Shown one piece after another: positions 1 through 12,104 of a DNA stretch of 64,000 nucleotides. Where the stretch lies: NCBI RefSeq assembly GCF_030269925.1, contig NC_085110.1, positions 8,432,001 to 8,496,000 on the forward strand, written 5' to 3'. The DNA comes from Bombyx mori. Taxonomy: Eukaryota > Arthropoda > Insecta > Lepidoptera > Bombycidae. How positions within the stretch are numbered: the stretch's first letter is position 1; each line of letters starts with the position of its first letter. A program made the position numbers and the translations under genes. The notes under the pieces are model-generated. The model saw only the letters and a program-made list of their open reading frames with translations. It was not told the origin of the DNA and made no database searches.

Positions 1-63
1 GCAGAAACAGGCAGGGCGGTGGTGCCTACCCGTGCGGACTCACAAGAGGTCCTATCACCAGTA
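1..63 (-). repeat. Bm1 SINE fragment, cut by window edge
   Basis: The first ~60 bases carry the Bm1 body signature (cctacccgtgcggactcaca, then caagaggtcct) that recurs intact at 12.8-13.2 kb. Bm1 is a tRNA-derived silkworm SINE. The A-rich 3' tail would lie left of the window, so this copy is in minus orientation. It sits in an intron of the Su(dx)-like gene. Confidence 0.85.
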
Positions 64-275
64 AAAATTCATCATAGCAATGATATTCGATATTTAAAAA
101 AAAGCAGTGAAATAAATGTATATTTTTCCTATTATAGTACCTATCATAGGATATGAATAGTGAAATAGTTATGTCCCAAGATTGAATAATACAAGTAGAA
201 TTTATCTACTAGCTATCTACTGCACATATGTAAAGAAATAATTAACATTAGAGATTTTATGGAAATAAAATGAAC

Positions 276-2911
276 CTGTTTGTGATTCGTGTTCGGCTCC
301 GTCGGGCTGGTGCGTCGGCTGCACGTGCGGGTAGAGGAAGCGCTGGTTGCCCTGCGCGACTACGTGGCGCCGCTCGCCGCGCCAGTGCTGGAAGCGCGCC
401 AGCCGCTCGGTGTCGGGGCGCTGCCACGTGGTCGTGCGCGTGTTGTGGTCCACGTAATACACGCGCCCACGAGCGTCGCGCCGCACCTCCCAACCTGCCG
501 GCAACGGTTGTGGACGTTCCCACGATGTTGACCGAGTGTTGTGATCCACATAGTACCTATAAACATACACAAGCATTTTATTAATAACTAGCGACCCACC
601 CTCGCTTCGCTTCGGAAACATTACATTTTATTACCCGCAGTTATTGTAGTACCGCGGGTGAAGCCGCGGGGCGAAGCTAGTCTAAAAAAAAGTAGCCTAA
701 GTTACTCCTTATATCATCAGCTAACTATCAGTGAAAGCCCCGTCAAAATCGGTCCAGCTGTTCCAGAGATTAGCCGGAAAAACAGACAGACAGACAAACA
801 TTTAAAAAAATGTTATTTTGGTGTTTGTACCGTATATATATTCATATGCATGTAGTAAAAAGAGGCTATTTCAATATTACAAAAAGACACTCCAAGTTTA
901 TTTATATGTATAGACTAGCTGTACCCGTCTGCTTCGCTGGGTATTTAAAATGAATATTAATATTTCTCAACCCCACAAAGATTCTCTACATCAACTCTCC
1001 GCAACTGGTGTAGGGAGTCCAACACTCATATAAATATTAGTCTATCCATTAGGTACATGTATTTTCTACATGGATACCAAGTTTCAAGTCAATCGGATGC
1101 ATGGTTCAGTAGTTATAATGGAACGTCTGTAAAAACCACTGTAGATTTATATATTAGTATAGATAATGACACGACACATCGGTAGCAGATAGTTACGTAT
1201 TATCGTTTACACCAAATAATTTTTAATCAGTTTATACTCCAATGAATTTAAAGAAAGTACATACTTATTCTTTTTTTTTTTACTTTCCTAACTTCTCGAA
1301 CACTGACCAAACAGTATATTGTAAATCGAATTGAAAGATCTACCAGCTAGTATGAGACGCGTTAAATATTTATGAGTTGGAATACTTACCGTCTACCATA
1401 ACCATCATATCTCATTTCCCACCCAGGAGGCAAAGGCTCCTCAGCAGCATTAGGGTAAGCAGTATTAGCAGATGTTGGCTGTGTTGATGTTGGATCCTGT
1501 GTACCAGGCAGGCGTGACTGCTGTGAGGGGCCTGCAGTTTCTGATGATGACTGTGTTGCAGTACTCGGTAAATGTATAGACCCATTGCTCATTGGTGGAG
1601 GTCCTGGAGGTGGCTTTAAAAATGAAAAAAATAATTTATACAGAACTAACTTTTTCTTCTTAGTTGTATTGACCATATAAACACTATACTTTGATGGAAT
1701 GTGCAAAATATATCTTTACTCTTTAATGAAAGTTCTTTACAATCTCAAAACTTTAAAATGTAATTTAAAACTAAAATATAAATAGATCAAAAGATAAACC
1801 TTTTTAAAATAGAATGGGAAAGCTTAAATTAGTCATGAACAATTTAATGGAAATTAATAATAATTCATGAATAAATGTTATTACTCAACCAGGCAGCCTT
1901 GTTGTAGTAGATGGATTGTTTCTATTTTAAATTTTTTGTATGATACAAATAATAGAAACATCAACTTACTCCAAGTGTTAGTGATCGCATCATGGATCTA
2001 ACAGTCTCAGGATTGTTGCGCATTCTGATTCTGGCTCGCACCCCTTCATTAAGGGGAGCTGCAGTATTTGCCGTTTCACCAAGTAATTCACGTGTTTGTG
2101 TCAACACTCCAGGGTCAATTCTTAAGCCATCTAGAAGCAACACCAGTTCTGCTGTTTTTACCTCAGCATTTCCACTAGTATTCTCTTGAGAAGATGTTTT
2201 CATTAAATCTAAAAAAGTGCAAACATTACAACAAGTTTTGTTTTACTTGTTTACTGAATTTATATGAAGCACAATTTCACAAATTTTGAATATTGTAATG
2301 TCTTTCTTTTACATTCTTATTATATTGAAAAATTGTACTTATTTTAAAATGAATTCTCAGTGAAGAGAGTTTTATAAGGCTATATTAAATAATCTTCAAT
2401 TATTCTTAATTTCAACAGAAACTGGTTCAGTTTAACTCACCTAATGTAAGTTCTAAATTCTCACATTTCCCATTACAGTAAAACAAAACTTTTAATAGGT
2501 TCACTTTTTTTTCACCAATCACATTGTCTTTCCTAAAGCTATGATAATCTGCAAGACGGAACAGTAATTGCGATTGTGGCGTCACCAAAATAGTAAGATC
2601 TTCTTTCCATTTTGGATGCAAGGTGTTCCTTATAACTTCAGTCTTTCTCAATATTTTATCATCAATTATAACTTGCAGGTATGGATTTGGTTTGAACAAG
2701 CCTGAATTTTTTATATTTGCTGATTCCACTAAAAATATACAATGTGTGTTAGAAGATTTGATAATTTCATTTAATATCATTTGCAAAAATATTTCAAGAT
2801 TAATTTTCAATCAGTTTAGATCAAAATGTATTTGAACTTACCTGTTAAGCTCAGTTGATGATATGTGGACACAGAAATTGGAGCAGTGAGTGAAGATATA
2901 TTTTCATTCAT
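276..2911 (-). CDS. Su(dx): E3 ubiquitin ligase of the Su(dx)/Itch/WWP (Nedd4) family, amino-terminal exons
   Basis: Five coding exons read on the minus strand: 2911-2842, 2728-2441, 2208-1970, 1613-1390 and 556-276, all with GT/AG borders and compatible phases, giving 367 residues. The ATG at 2911 opens [13 protein letters not shown]. Residues ~18-120 form a C2 domain ([13 protein letters not shown], then [14 protein letters not shown]), the membrane/lipid-binding module of Nedd4-type ligases. A Pro/Ser/Thr-rich linker leads to two back-to-back WW domains at ~259-290 and ~291-322 ([16 protein letters not shown], then [15 protein letters not shown]), which bind PPxY motifs in substrates. The C2 wording ([11 protein letters not shown]) and the linker segment [10 protein letters not shown] resemble Itch/WWP/Su(dx) more than Smurf or Nedd4. 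In flies this ligase targets Notch/Deltex for endocytic turnover (family knowledge). The remaining WW domains and the catalytic HECT domain must lie left of position 1. Exon 276-556 is strongly GC-rich against AT-rich introns. Confidence 0.9.
583..862. repeat. Moth interspersed repeat (cggtccagctgttccagaga family)
   Basis: Lies in the intron between exons 4 and 5 of the Su(dx)-like gene. It has a GC-rich head (gaagccgcggggcgaagcta) followed by a body containing gtcaaaatcggtccagctgt and an acagacagacagacaaa tract, a pattern I know as very common in moth genomes. Nothing in it codes convincingly. The class is uncertain. Confidence 0.6.
905..1166 (+). repeat. Moth interspersed repeat, copy A (actagctgtacccgtc family)
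   Basis: Closely matches 20068-20316: both begin actagctgtacccgtc, contain ggtgtagggagtccaacact and caagtttcaagtcaatcgga, and end near tagatttatatatt. Two copies in one orientation 19 kb apart show it is a dispersed element. Class not determined. Confidence 0.75.
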
Positions 2912-4185
2912 AGTGTATGCTCTTAGTTAAACCTTTTGAATGAAGCATAATATTGTTTTATTTAGGCTGTGGTTTCATCTTAATACTGGACATTTCTGGG
3001 AAAGAAAAATAAAATATGGAGTTCTACTTTTCACATTTTATTCAGTATCATGAATAATTGAAGTTAATGTTTTATAAAATTTAAATTAACGGGCTATAGG
3101 TGTTAGGAATACTTGTCCCATAAGGCAGTAATTATAGTTTAAAGGTAACATTGATAATGATTTTGTACATTGTATTGAAAATTTAACCATATGTATGAAG
3201 TATTGTATGGAATTATTAATTGGTTTGTCCTTATTATTTAGGTTGATGATCAAAATAGAATAAAGTTTAAAATTTTATTACGATTTTAATGGTAATAAGT
3301 TTGAAATTAAATGGGCTTCTATGCTGTTTTTTTGTGTGTGAAAAATACTGTAGCAGAACACTGTCATTAATGTTGCTATTACCAAACCAAAAGAAAAATA
3401 GTAATTTTTTTTTGCTTCCAATTAACGCTGCTAAATTACCGATCCCGATCTGAAAGCATTTGCCAATAAGTTGATTAAGTGTTTTACTGGACAATTGATT
3501 ATTATCTGTCAATGACTTAAATAACCAGCTTAAACGAGAAGACACTTATTGTTTATACGTCTTGTAACGATAAACAAACACGAAGTGCACAATACAAACA
3601 TACCTCCTGAAACAATTATAGTATTAATGTTACACAACAATGAATTATTACCATATGAAGCGAGTTCGTCCGAAGCTAAGAATCCTTCGAATTATCTTAT
3701 TATCGTATTCTTATCACTGTGAAAGGAAACGTAAATAACGCCACATTCTCTTTATCACATTACTTATTGAAATCTAGCGCAGAAGGCACATAAATACACG
3801 TACACGAAAATCTGAATGTATACAGAAAATTTTAGTATTTTTTTAAATTTATTAAATGATATCCTGAGTAAATAATTTTTCACATTCCCTGAAATTAGTC
3901 ACAGTATGTCACGCACCTGTCACGGTCGATCGATTATATTAATGATGTCCATTAATTTATCTCAACCAATATACCTAGTAATTTCTAATCTACCACGTCC
4001 TATCGCAGAGTATGTCTGTACATAATACCTATAAATTAGAGGTTACTGAAGACTATTAAATCGATTTTATACAATTTCCACTAGTTTTCTATATATCAAA
4101 TTTATCTACTTATACTAAAAAGATAAATAAATAGTGAAACTGACTAATCACTTATGTGACGGAGCATCTTGACCGTAAGTCGAGC
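2912..4185. other. 5' flank of the Su(dx)-like gene, no clear gene
   Basis: AT-rich sequence upstream of the ATG at 2911. It should hold the gene's 5' UTR and promoter, but I cannot place a first exon. A minus-strand open frame at 3267-3545 (92 codons, starting MSSRLSWLF) is the only long ORF; I recognise no domain in it and it may be chance. Confidence 0.4.
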
Positions 4186-4189
4186 ACCT

Positions 4190-4476
4190 ACCTATGCCTT
4201 ACCACCTTTTACTGGTGGTAAGGTGTCCTATGAACCTGCATGGGTAGGTACCACTAGATGCCTATTTCTGCCGTGAAGCAGTTAATTACGTTTTGGTTTG
4301 AAGGGTTGACAGCTGCTGTACTGTAAAAACGGAGAGTTAAAACTCATATCTCAAGGTGGGACACGTTGGTACATGCGCTTACGTTGTTGATACATGGCTC
4401 CGGTAACGATTTAACAGCAGTTGGGACATGAGTTCGTTTACTGCAACTAGCATAAATCGCAATAAAAAAAAACCTA
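4190..4476 (+). repeat. Old diverged Bm1 SINE
   Basis: Recognisable Bm1 landmarks in order: ctggtggtaagg, gggtaggtacca, cctatttctgccgtgaagca, tatctcaaggtggg and a final gcaataaa-type stretch with an A-run (cgcaataaaaaaaa). Many substitutions and small gaps make it one of the older copies here. Plus orientation. Confidence 0.75.
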
Positions 4477-5380
4477 TGGTGGAAGTTTTGGTAAGCTCAT
4501 TGAACGTGATAAGTTAGGCTAGGACCCAAAGAGGACGCCCGCTGACTATTAACGACGTAACAGGTGACCCTGCTAAGTTCAGTCCTGGGAAGCTCGCACA
4601 AACACCGTTATATAATCGTCTTATAAAAGTCGGAGACCAGAATGGAAGACAACGATCACACGTGGGGTAGACCAGGGGCTCTACCAGAGCCCAAGATAGC
4701 TCATCACATAACTTGATTCTGTTACGATCAGCTCAAGTTACGGATGATGCCAAAAGTTGAGACTTCGATCTCACGTCTCAAATTGCGAGTTGATGTTCAG
4801 CTGATGTCCAGCGTACTTTTTTGTTAATTTTTAACTATTTTGTCTTGCAATGGAAGGACGAGAAGCGAGACAAGCAATACAATGCGTAGTGCAAAAGCAA
4901 TCCTAAATCTAAAGCGAGAGTAAAATTAGTGTTAGTGTGGTATCAGTGGAATAGATAAATACTAGTGCGTATTATATACTATTGAGTATGGAACCATTTG
5001 TGTGTTTGTTTCTCAGAACTGTCAATGAACAACGCTCAAGAGAAAGCTTGCTCATAATTTTATACTATACCGTTAATGTGTACTATTAATAGTGGGTTTT
5101 ACAGTATATAATGTAATTTCATATTAAACTTTATTTTATAAATGAGCTCGAGATCACAAAACGTAACTAAGGTTCACTAAAACATTTCATATCGGTCATA
5201 ATTATTATACGTCAAACCTGAAGAAAGACTAAATTAACAAAACAAAACAATTCACACAATTCCACTCCCAGCATTTTCGCCCAAAATTGTTAATTTGGTA
5301 AGTTTACTGTGTATCATATCGTAATCTTGACCTCTTAAAAACATTAGTGTCTGAAAAGAATATCTTTGTCTGATTGACAC
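4477..5380. other. No gene seen
   Basis: No frame with recognisable protein similarity and no clear repeat borders. The stretch is moderately AT-rich and probably old repeat debris. Confidence 0.4.
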
Positions 5381-5384
5381 TTAA

Positions 5385-6184
5385 GCGCCTTATTCACGAT
5401 CCATCTTGCTGTACGTCCCGCCAAGGCCATGCACGATGCACGATGCAAAAGGATCATGAATAGGCTTGACGTACGTCGATAATTATTATTAATTGTTTGC
5501 TGGATTTGCACGACCAATTTTTCATCCAGCGAGCGCCCCCACCACCGCGAACGTCGTGCAGATAGACAGTGAATAACGCGGACGTACGTCATTCAGAGCG
5601 GTCCTGCGTCGTGCGTGCTTGATCGTGTATAGACTTGCTGTACAGCAGATTTAACATTTAGAGCTTGTCTCAAGAGGAGACTGTACGTCAAAATGGATCG
5701 TGAAACACTTTCAAGATTTATTGAAAGATATAAGTTCCACATGTTTGTGGAATGTTGAGACATGACTTTGAGCGCAGACTATATGAATAAACCAAAAATA
5801 ATAAACGTATTACAATTTTTTAGGCCCATTTTAGGGGAAGCTGCAAGGATTGATAGCGTGCGTAAAAAATGATATTAATTATTTGAGTATACTCTGCACG
5901 TTTAAAAAAATCATCCAAAACCTCTTGCTATTTTTTGCCTCTCTTCTGCTGCTGCTGACAACATCAGAAGGACTCCCATTTTTGGCGTTTTGATAAAACA
6001 GCTGGCATTTTAAATAAATTAAAACCCTCATTCAATTCGTTCGATTTATTCTGTTCGCGCTTGATACATCCAGCACCGCGGCCTTGAGCTGACGTACAGC
6101 CGTGATGGATCGTGAATAAAGCGCTAAATGCATCGTGCATGGCCTTGGCGGGACGTACAGCAAGATGGAACGTGAATAAGGCGC
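5385..6184. mobile_element. Non-autonomous DNA transposon with ~55-bp inverted termini and TTAA flanks
   Basis: The two ends are inverted copies of each other: the left begins gcgccttattcacgatccat and the right, read in reverse, begins gcgccttattcacgttccat. Matching continues for about 55 bases through tgtacgtcccgccaaggcca. Both ends are flanked by TTAA (5381-5384 and 6185-6188), the target-site duplication expected for piggyBac-like elements. A second degraded copy of the terminal motif lies just inside the right end (~6060-6126). The ~800 bp interior has no transposase. The superfamily is inferred from TTAA only; because TTAA is palindromic, other families cannot be excluded. Confidence 0.7.
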
Positions 6185-6300
6185 TTAAAATTTTTACAGA
6201 ACGTCACGCAGGTATGCAACGGAAGTGACATCAAACTACTATTGAAATTAAGTACCGGTAAAATGGGGCGATTAAACATACCTATAATATATATATATAT

Positions 6301-6337
6301 AAATATACCTACATGTGAAAAACATGTAGGTATATTT
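6301..6337. repeat. Perfect hairpin, 16-bp stem, 5-nt loop
   Basis: aaatatacctacatgt and its exact reverse complement are separated by gaaaa, directly after an AT dinucleotide run. It may be a cruciform-prone inverted repeat or the core of a small MITE. Confidence 0.85.
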
Positions 6338-6439
6338 ATTAGTTTTTTTAAAACCTAAATAATTTTTAATCTTGTGACAACCCTGACTGCCATTTCTATT
6401 TTCTATTCTATATATTCTATATCTATATTATTATTATGA

Positions 6440-6740
6440 TAGTTTTCCAATTACAGCACTAGAGCGCATTATGCGGCATAATGATCAACGTTGAATGTTC
6501 CAACTACAGCAACGCTTCGCACAATCGGGCACTCTCAAAAGTACTGCCTGTCATCAGATATTTTAGTAATGGCTCAAATAACTCATCTGTTTCATTATCA
6601 TATATATTTTCAATAAATATATCACTTGATAATGAAATAATTGATTGATTTAAACTCGGAGCACTCGATAAATCATCGTCATCACTATCATCTGGATAAG
6701 ATGATTCAATTAAAAAGTATATAATTTTCTTAGAACTCAT
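6440..6740 (-). mobile_element. Repeat fragment with an acidic open frame
   Basis: Bases 6440-6490 contain gagcgcattatgcggcataa next to ttccaattacagcac; the same block occurs inverted at ~61960-62010, so it is a dispersed repeat. The adjoining minus-strand frame 6740-6504 encodes 78 residues with an acidic run (SYPDDSDDDDLSSAPS). Acidic N-termini of this kind occur in PIF/Harbinger transposases, but there is no catalytic part here and the assignment is a guess. Confidence 0.35.
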
Positions 6741-6780
6741 TGAAGTGAAACTTCCTTATCGGCGTTGGAAAAAAATTTAC

Positions 6781-6822
6781 CGTCACATTTTTCGGTTACG
6801 CGTCACATTTTTCCGTTACGCG
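6781..6822. repeat. Short tandem repeat, two ~20-bp units
   Basis: cgtcacatttttcggttacg is followed at once by cgtcacatttttccgttacg, differing at one base. Confidence 0.85.
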
Positions 6823-6831
6823 CCATCTTTT

Positions 6832-7463
6832 AATTAACGGCTGTATGTTCTGAAGTATGGATGCGCATTTGAGAAACCGACCTCATGTCTCAAGGTGGGT
6901 CACGGAATACATTTTGTAATTGCAATAATCCCAGGTAACCCACTTAATATCACGTGGACCGTGCTATTATTGTTATTACGTAAAATAATAGGAAGAAAAG
7001 TACCAGGGTATTATGATATCAAAGAGATGTATTATTATAACTTTACTCTGACGTACAGCCTTCTTTATTAATTAACGGCTGTATGTTCTGAAGTATGGAT
7101 TCCGATTTGAGAAATTGACCTCATGTCTCCAGGTGGATTACGGAAATCATTTTGTAATTCCAATAATCTCAGGGAGCCCACTTAATAATATCACGTGGAC
7201 CGTGCTATTTATTACTGTTATTACGTAAAATAATAGGAAGAAAAGTACCAGGGTATTATGATAGCAAAGAGATTTATTAATAATTAACGGCGGTATGTTC
7301 TGAAGCATGGTTTCGGATTTGAGAAATCGACCTCATGTCTCAAGGTGGGTCAAACTTCACGAACCTCAGGAACCCCATTTAACACCACGTGGACCGTGCT
7401 ATTATTATTAATTTATAGGAAGAAAAGTACCAGGGTATTATGATATCAAAGAGATGTATTATT
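6832..7463. repeat. Three tandem ~200-240-bp units
   Basis: Units start near 6832, 7067 and 7281 with taattaacggctgtatgttc or a variant, and each carries catgtctc(a/c)aggtgg, a (c)cacgtggaccgtgctatt block and aataggaagaaaagtaccag ending in gatatcaaagagatg or similar. Differences are point changes and short gaps. The catgtctcaaggtgggt part resembles the Bm1 body, so the array may have grown from an old SINE-related segment. No coding potential. Confidence 0.85.
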
Positions 7464-9020
7464 AAAATGCTGTAATAATCTTAGTAGCAAAAAGGTAAAG
7501 TGAAATAATTGTATTATTTGTATTCATGTCTATGATAATAAAATCCTTTTGTTTAAACTTTATCTAATTTAACTTTATTTAACCAATTTCTAGAAAGTTG
7601 CATGTAGATCATTTTTCGAAAAATAAGGCCATAAACAAGTTTCACTTCTTACGTGTGTACACTAGTACACGCACACATTTTTTTTAAAAAAATACTCAAA
7701 ACGTAAAAAAATGTTAATGAAATAATCGAAATCCAAATTACAATAACCGTAAATAGTTTTCAATTAGGTAATTATTATTGTTTACCACATTATTTATACA
7801 TTAATGAGGTTGCTAACTCCATGAATTTTTTTTTTTCAACACTGAACTTAGCGCACTCTGCTGATGCATTTGAAAACTAATTCACGTTCCAATTAAGCTT
7901 CAGCATAATTCGGCATTGTGTGCCACCGAGTCGCATTATGCCAAATCCTGCCAAAGTCTGTGGTAAAAAATGCCTAATTAATGCCAACTTTATTAACCGT
8001 TGTAATAAATCAAGAAAAGTATAAATACAGGAGTTTTTGGCGAGAACCTAAAGCGGACATTGTGCTTTAACTTCTAACAATCTGCAAAATTACTCTAAAA
8101 TGAACAATATTTGAAGTATATTGATGGTTTTTGAGTTGTGTTTATGTGAGATATATAAGCTGTGTAGTTCACGCTGAGTTGCAGCATAGTATTTTATAGC
8201 GGACAGACGGGTTACTAATTTGCAGTTACAGGCGTTACAAAGGGCTACTTCTGGATCGTCTTTAGCTTTGGAGATCTACAATAAAAGTAAAGGATCTTGT
8301 TCCCACTCCGCTCTATACGCCCTTTCATATTTTCGCTTCATCATCACCACCAATAATAATAAGTATCGCCCAAGAAATAGCACTAACAAGATATTGTCAC
8401 CTTAAAAACTAAATCGAATCTATCTATAAACATGTACTATGACTGATTAAATTGAAATATAAATCGTAAACTCGTGTTTATAAATACCTGTTTCAAGATT
8501 ATCAACTTTCTACGCAAAGTTTTAAAGTTGTTAATTGAATGTGATACAAACATAGCACAAGAATTATAGGGAAATCCCCTACATGCTCACGAAGTATCTT
8601 CAGGGTTGTCTTTTTTTACATTTTATTGTGTTGCCATAAGGAAATTTCTGTTCTTTATCCCAATACTGCCAAAAAACTGCCAGAAGCTAAAATAAGAGTC
8701 CAATCCTGCCAAAATGGCAGGATCCTGCCACATATGGTCACACTGATTTCAAAGTAATTCCATTGCCAATGGACTTTGTATCCGGCTAATAAAAAAATTA
8801 AATAAAAAAAAAGTAATTCCATTTATTTCATTCAAAATTTGGGTATGGCAATCTTACTACAACTTAACTTTGCCATTTTTGTTTTTGGACTTATATAATA
8901 TATACTTTTTTTATTCTCATAGAGATTTTTTAAGAAATACCTTTTCAAACTTTTTTAGCCGCCATAAAGTGGCAAAGTTGCCAGGTTTCACGGTACGCAA
9001 AATAATGACCGACATCTTCT
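7464..9020. other. AT-rich stretch with possible old transposon ends, no gene
   Basis: No convincing coding frame. Around 7905-7970 and 8640-8750 there are repeated gccaaatcctgcca-type motifs in both orientations, which may be decayed terminal repeats of a DNA element, but I could not find a matching target-site duplication. Confidence 0.35.
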
Positions 9021-9024
9021 ACTA

Positions 9025-10200
9025 CCGTAAAATGGGGCGATTAGGGACAAATTCCAACTTTATGATCAATTTTAAGGTAGTTGTTGATGTATATAATGCT
9101 ATATCAGGATCAAAATGATTGAGTCTTGGGGGCATCTTTGTTGTCTAATTTAAAATTATGCAACTAGCATTCCAGTTTAAGCAAAAAAAGCAAAAATAGC
9201 TGTAATCCCTATTTACCCGAAAATTGCGGTTAATTGGGACGAAATGAGAAATTTGCTAGGGTTGGCACTACTTTTATTTTTATATATAGTTTTAATTAAT
9301 TTATTTATTTAGTTGCACCAACAAAGTGATCATCAATAAAAAAAATTGAAAAACTGACAAAAGTACATGGCAGACATCACTTCAATTATAGGTGCAATCG
9401 ACAGTGCTGATATTTCTATCTGGGTTAAGAGATTAGGTGTGTCGGTTATTCCATGGATTAATCAGATGAATACCCCCACTCTGAACAAATATTAAATATT
9501 TTATTATGTATTACTTAGACATTTTTGTCCACCTTGAGATTTCATTGATCTTGTTACATGTCTCTGCAAAATCGACTTACTTATATTAAATTGCTTATCT
9601 ATTTCAACTAAAGACTTATTCCCAATTTCGCTTCCAATAAACCAGATTTTTACCAACTAATTTAAAAAATATTGTTATAACTACATAGACAGCCCTACAA
9701 ACCTGTACCTATTTATACTTAGGTCGTTTCCATTTCACGTATTCTCATCCCAATTGACCCCTTTTTCGTTGTTATGTGTACCTAAGACGTCCCCAATATC
9801 CCCAAAACAACAGATTTTTACATGTATTTTTATTTAATCAAATACATTAAAACCAATAACAACTGAGACTTACCTTTAATATATATGCTGGTTCAAACAC
9901 TAAATAACGTTTATAAATCATAGTCGTCTTCTATTATTATCAAATAAATAAAAGAGAGCAAAGTTTCTAGCACTAAAATAATTACCACCACAGGAAGTGA
10001 ATTCGAAACGCGATTTTTTATAAGTTAGCAGCTATTATCATGCATATTCAGAGTTGTTTTGTGAACTTTCAACATTCTACTATTAAACTACAAAAAATGG
10101 AAGATTTTGCAACGAATATAAAACTTATATTGAGCGTCGAAAGATTTTCCCGGTTTTTTCCCGATTCGCCTCTCAATCCCTAATCGCCCCATTTTACCGG
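9025..10200 (-). mobile_element. Degraded pogo-like DNA transposon with TA duplication
   Basis: The left end ccgtaaaatggggcgattag and the right end (reverse-read) ccggtaaaatggggcgatta form terminal inverted repeats flanked by TA on both sides (9023-9024, 10201-10202), as in Tc1/mariner/pogo elements. A broken minus-strand frame around 9660-9510 reads ...SLVEIDKQFNISKSILQRHV..., typical of the psq-type helix-turn-helix of pogo/Tigger transposases, followed by GGQKCLS. Stops and gaps rule out function. A stray copy of the terminal motif lies at 6255-6280. Confidence 0.7.
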
Positions 10201-10245
10201 TACTTCAGACCATAGATTATACACTTAATATATTCGACTTCAGAC

Positions 10246-11111
10246 CAGCGTTGCCAAATGTACGGCAATTGCCGTTTCGTACGGCAATCACGCTTCTAAA
10301 AGACAAATTGTACGGCATACGGCAGAGTGCTCATTGCCGTATTCTAAAATACGGCAACAAGAGCATTTCTTTTATTCTTTTTTAGTGCCATATACCTATT
10401 AGGTTAAGTCTAACAAGAGCATAAAGTTAAAAAACAATTAATGTATCCAAAGAAATTACAGGACGTGGATACTTTTTGCGTAAACATGAACACATCCAGC
10501 TCTTATAATAGACAATGTTTCATGTTTGGTACGAGGAATTCCCTATAATCTACAACGCCTGCTCTTTAAGTCCTCTCCTCAAGTCGCCTTGCCGCCTCGC
10601 TCTTGTTTCATTGTTAGTACTAGCAAGCGTAGCTAGCTAGCAATTTTATCTTTTGAAAAAGTGCAGTGTAGCGATACGTGAGATAGTGTATAAAATGTGT
10701 ATAAAAAAGAATCTTCAATGCGTAAACCTAATCAAAACAAAACAAAGAAACCGCCTCTTAACATATACCATAAATGGAACATTATTACCAAAAGAGTGCA
10801 TTGTCAGAAATCAACCAAACTGTGCGAACTATAAGCCAACCCCCGAAATGATCAATAAAATGAAAAAACCATCAAATTACGAAAAAAATGAAATTATTGA
10901 AACTGAACTTACTTTAGGCAATAATACATATTTGATGGGAAGAGAGGAGTGAAAAATATATACTGTTTTAATTTCTAGTCTAAAATAAATAATAAAATAC
11001 TTTTAATTGAAATTTGAAATTTTGAATTACTTTGTACGGCAATTTTTGTTTAAATACGGTAGATTTTTTTCTCCAGTACGGCAACCCAATGTTTGCCCAG
11101 CGGCAACACTG
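10246..11111. mobile_element. Non-autonomous hAT transposon with 8-bp target-site duplication
   Basis: The element begins CAGCGTTGCC and ends with the near-exact inverse (GGCAACACTG). It is flanked by a perfect 8-bp duplication CTTCAGAC at 10238-10245 and 11112-11119. These are hAT superfamily hallmarks. Sub-terminal tacggcaa motifs recur at both ends (10261-10330, 11034-11100), as in transposase-binding repeats. The interior holds an open frame at 10653-10952 (99 codons) without a domain I can name; it may be decayed or captured sequence. Confidence 0.88.
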
Positions 11112-11446
11112 CTTCAGACTAGTTCGGTCAGACAATCTGAAAATTTACATATAATAATAATTTTTTGTTATAAATACATACATGTAAAAATAATATAAAA
11201 TAAGGTCAACTAACCGGTAAAATAAGTCAATATAAATTGCATCCTTATTGTGAGCTTTCAAAGTAATTTTAGCTAGAAGTTCGCTTCGCTTAATGTACAG
11301 GTACGTCCACATGATTCTTTGCTACTTCCACGAATAAATAATTCAATAAAAATGCACTCTCTAAGAGTGTAATGTCGCGTTTGTTTCCCGGATTTACACA
11401 ATGAACACGAAACATACAAAAAATTTGCATGAAAGTCTAGAGCTTT

Positions 11447-11728
11447 TTACAATAAAGAGAATCCTTTTTTAATTAATACATTATGGTTAACGAATAGAAC
11501 TAGTAAATTTTTTGTGTAAGAGTAACCACAATCTGGATTCGAACACGTCATCTCTTCAAGTACTCCAGGTACCTCATGCAACAATGTCTTCCACAAATTT
11601 GTAATATTGGCTTGACAATTATTAGTCTGACATAGCACAGCTTTTCGAACCTTTGTCAGATATCTTCTGCAATTTCCCATCATTTGTTCCAATGTATAAT
11701 GGATGCAGTAGTGATAGTCTCTTCTCAT
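11447..11728 (-). pseudogene. Cysteine-motif ORF, probably transposon-derived
   Basis: Minus-strand frame of 93 codons. It contains CQTNNCQAN (~32-40) and CSNPDCGYS (~62-70), two spaced Cys pairs suggesting a zinc-binding knuckle, between hydrophobic helices (LWKTLLHEVPGVLEEM). I have seen similar wording in uncharacterised transposon-like proteins of moths but cannot name the family. It could also be one exon of a longer gene; no partner exon was found. Confidence 0.35.
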
Positions 11729-12104
11729 AAATTTTTCTCCATTATGATAAAGCTAAATCGTTTTTTAACAATATGTAGTCATCAATATGAGTATGGGGTC
11801 AGTATTTTTTCATACTATAGTTATTTATATAAATCCATAAAAAAATGGAATAATTATCTCCAAACTAATTTATTTTATTTTTCAATTATTATTATTATTT
11901 TTTTACTTTTAGCCATTCTTGACTATAATACTAAATTGTGTGTAATTATGTGTATGTATGTATTTTACCATTTTATACAGAGGTATATTAAATTGTAGTA
12001 TGTTTATTTATGCATACAAAGTCATATGTAATTTATATAAGTACCTATATTTAACATTATGTGTATTCTATAATACTGAGATGTTATTTTAAGGAAGATT
12101 TTTG

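Noticed and set aside
217..275. Extension of the WW-domain exon to the ORF end
   Set aside because: A donor (aacag|gttcat) at 276 fits the phase; the remaining residues ([15 protein letters not shown]) are intronic and unlike the family.
3267..3545. 92-codon minus-strand ORF as a host gene
   Set aside because: No recognisable domain, AT-rich composition and no supporting exon; kept only as a note in the flank entry.
7905..8750. Complete DNA transposon between gccaaatcctgcca-type motifs
   Set aside because: Termini do not align cleanly and I found no target duplication.
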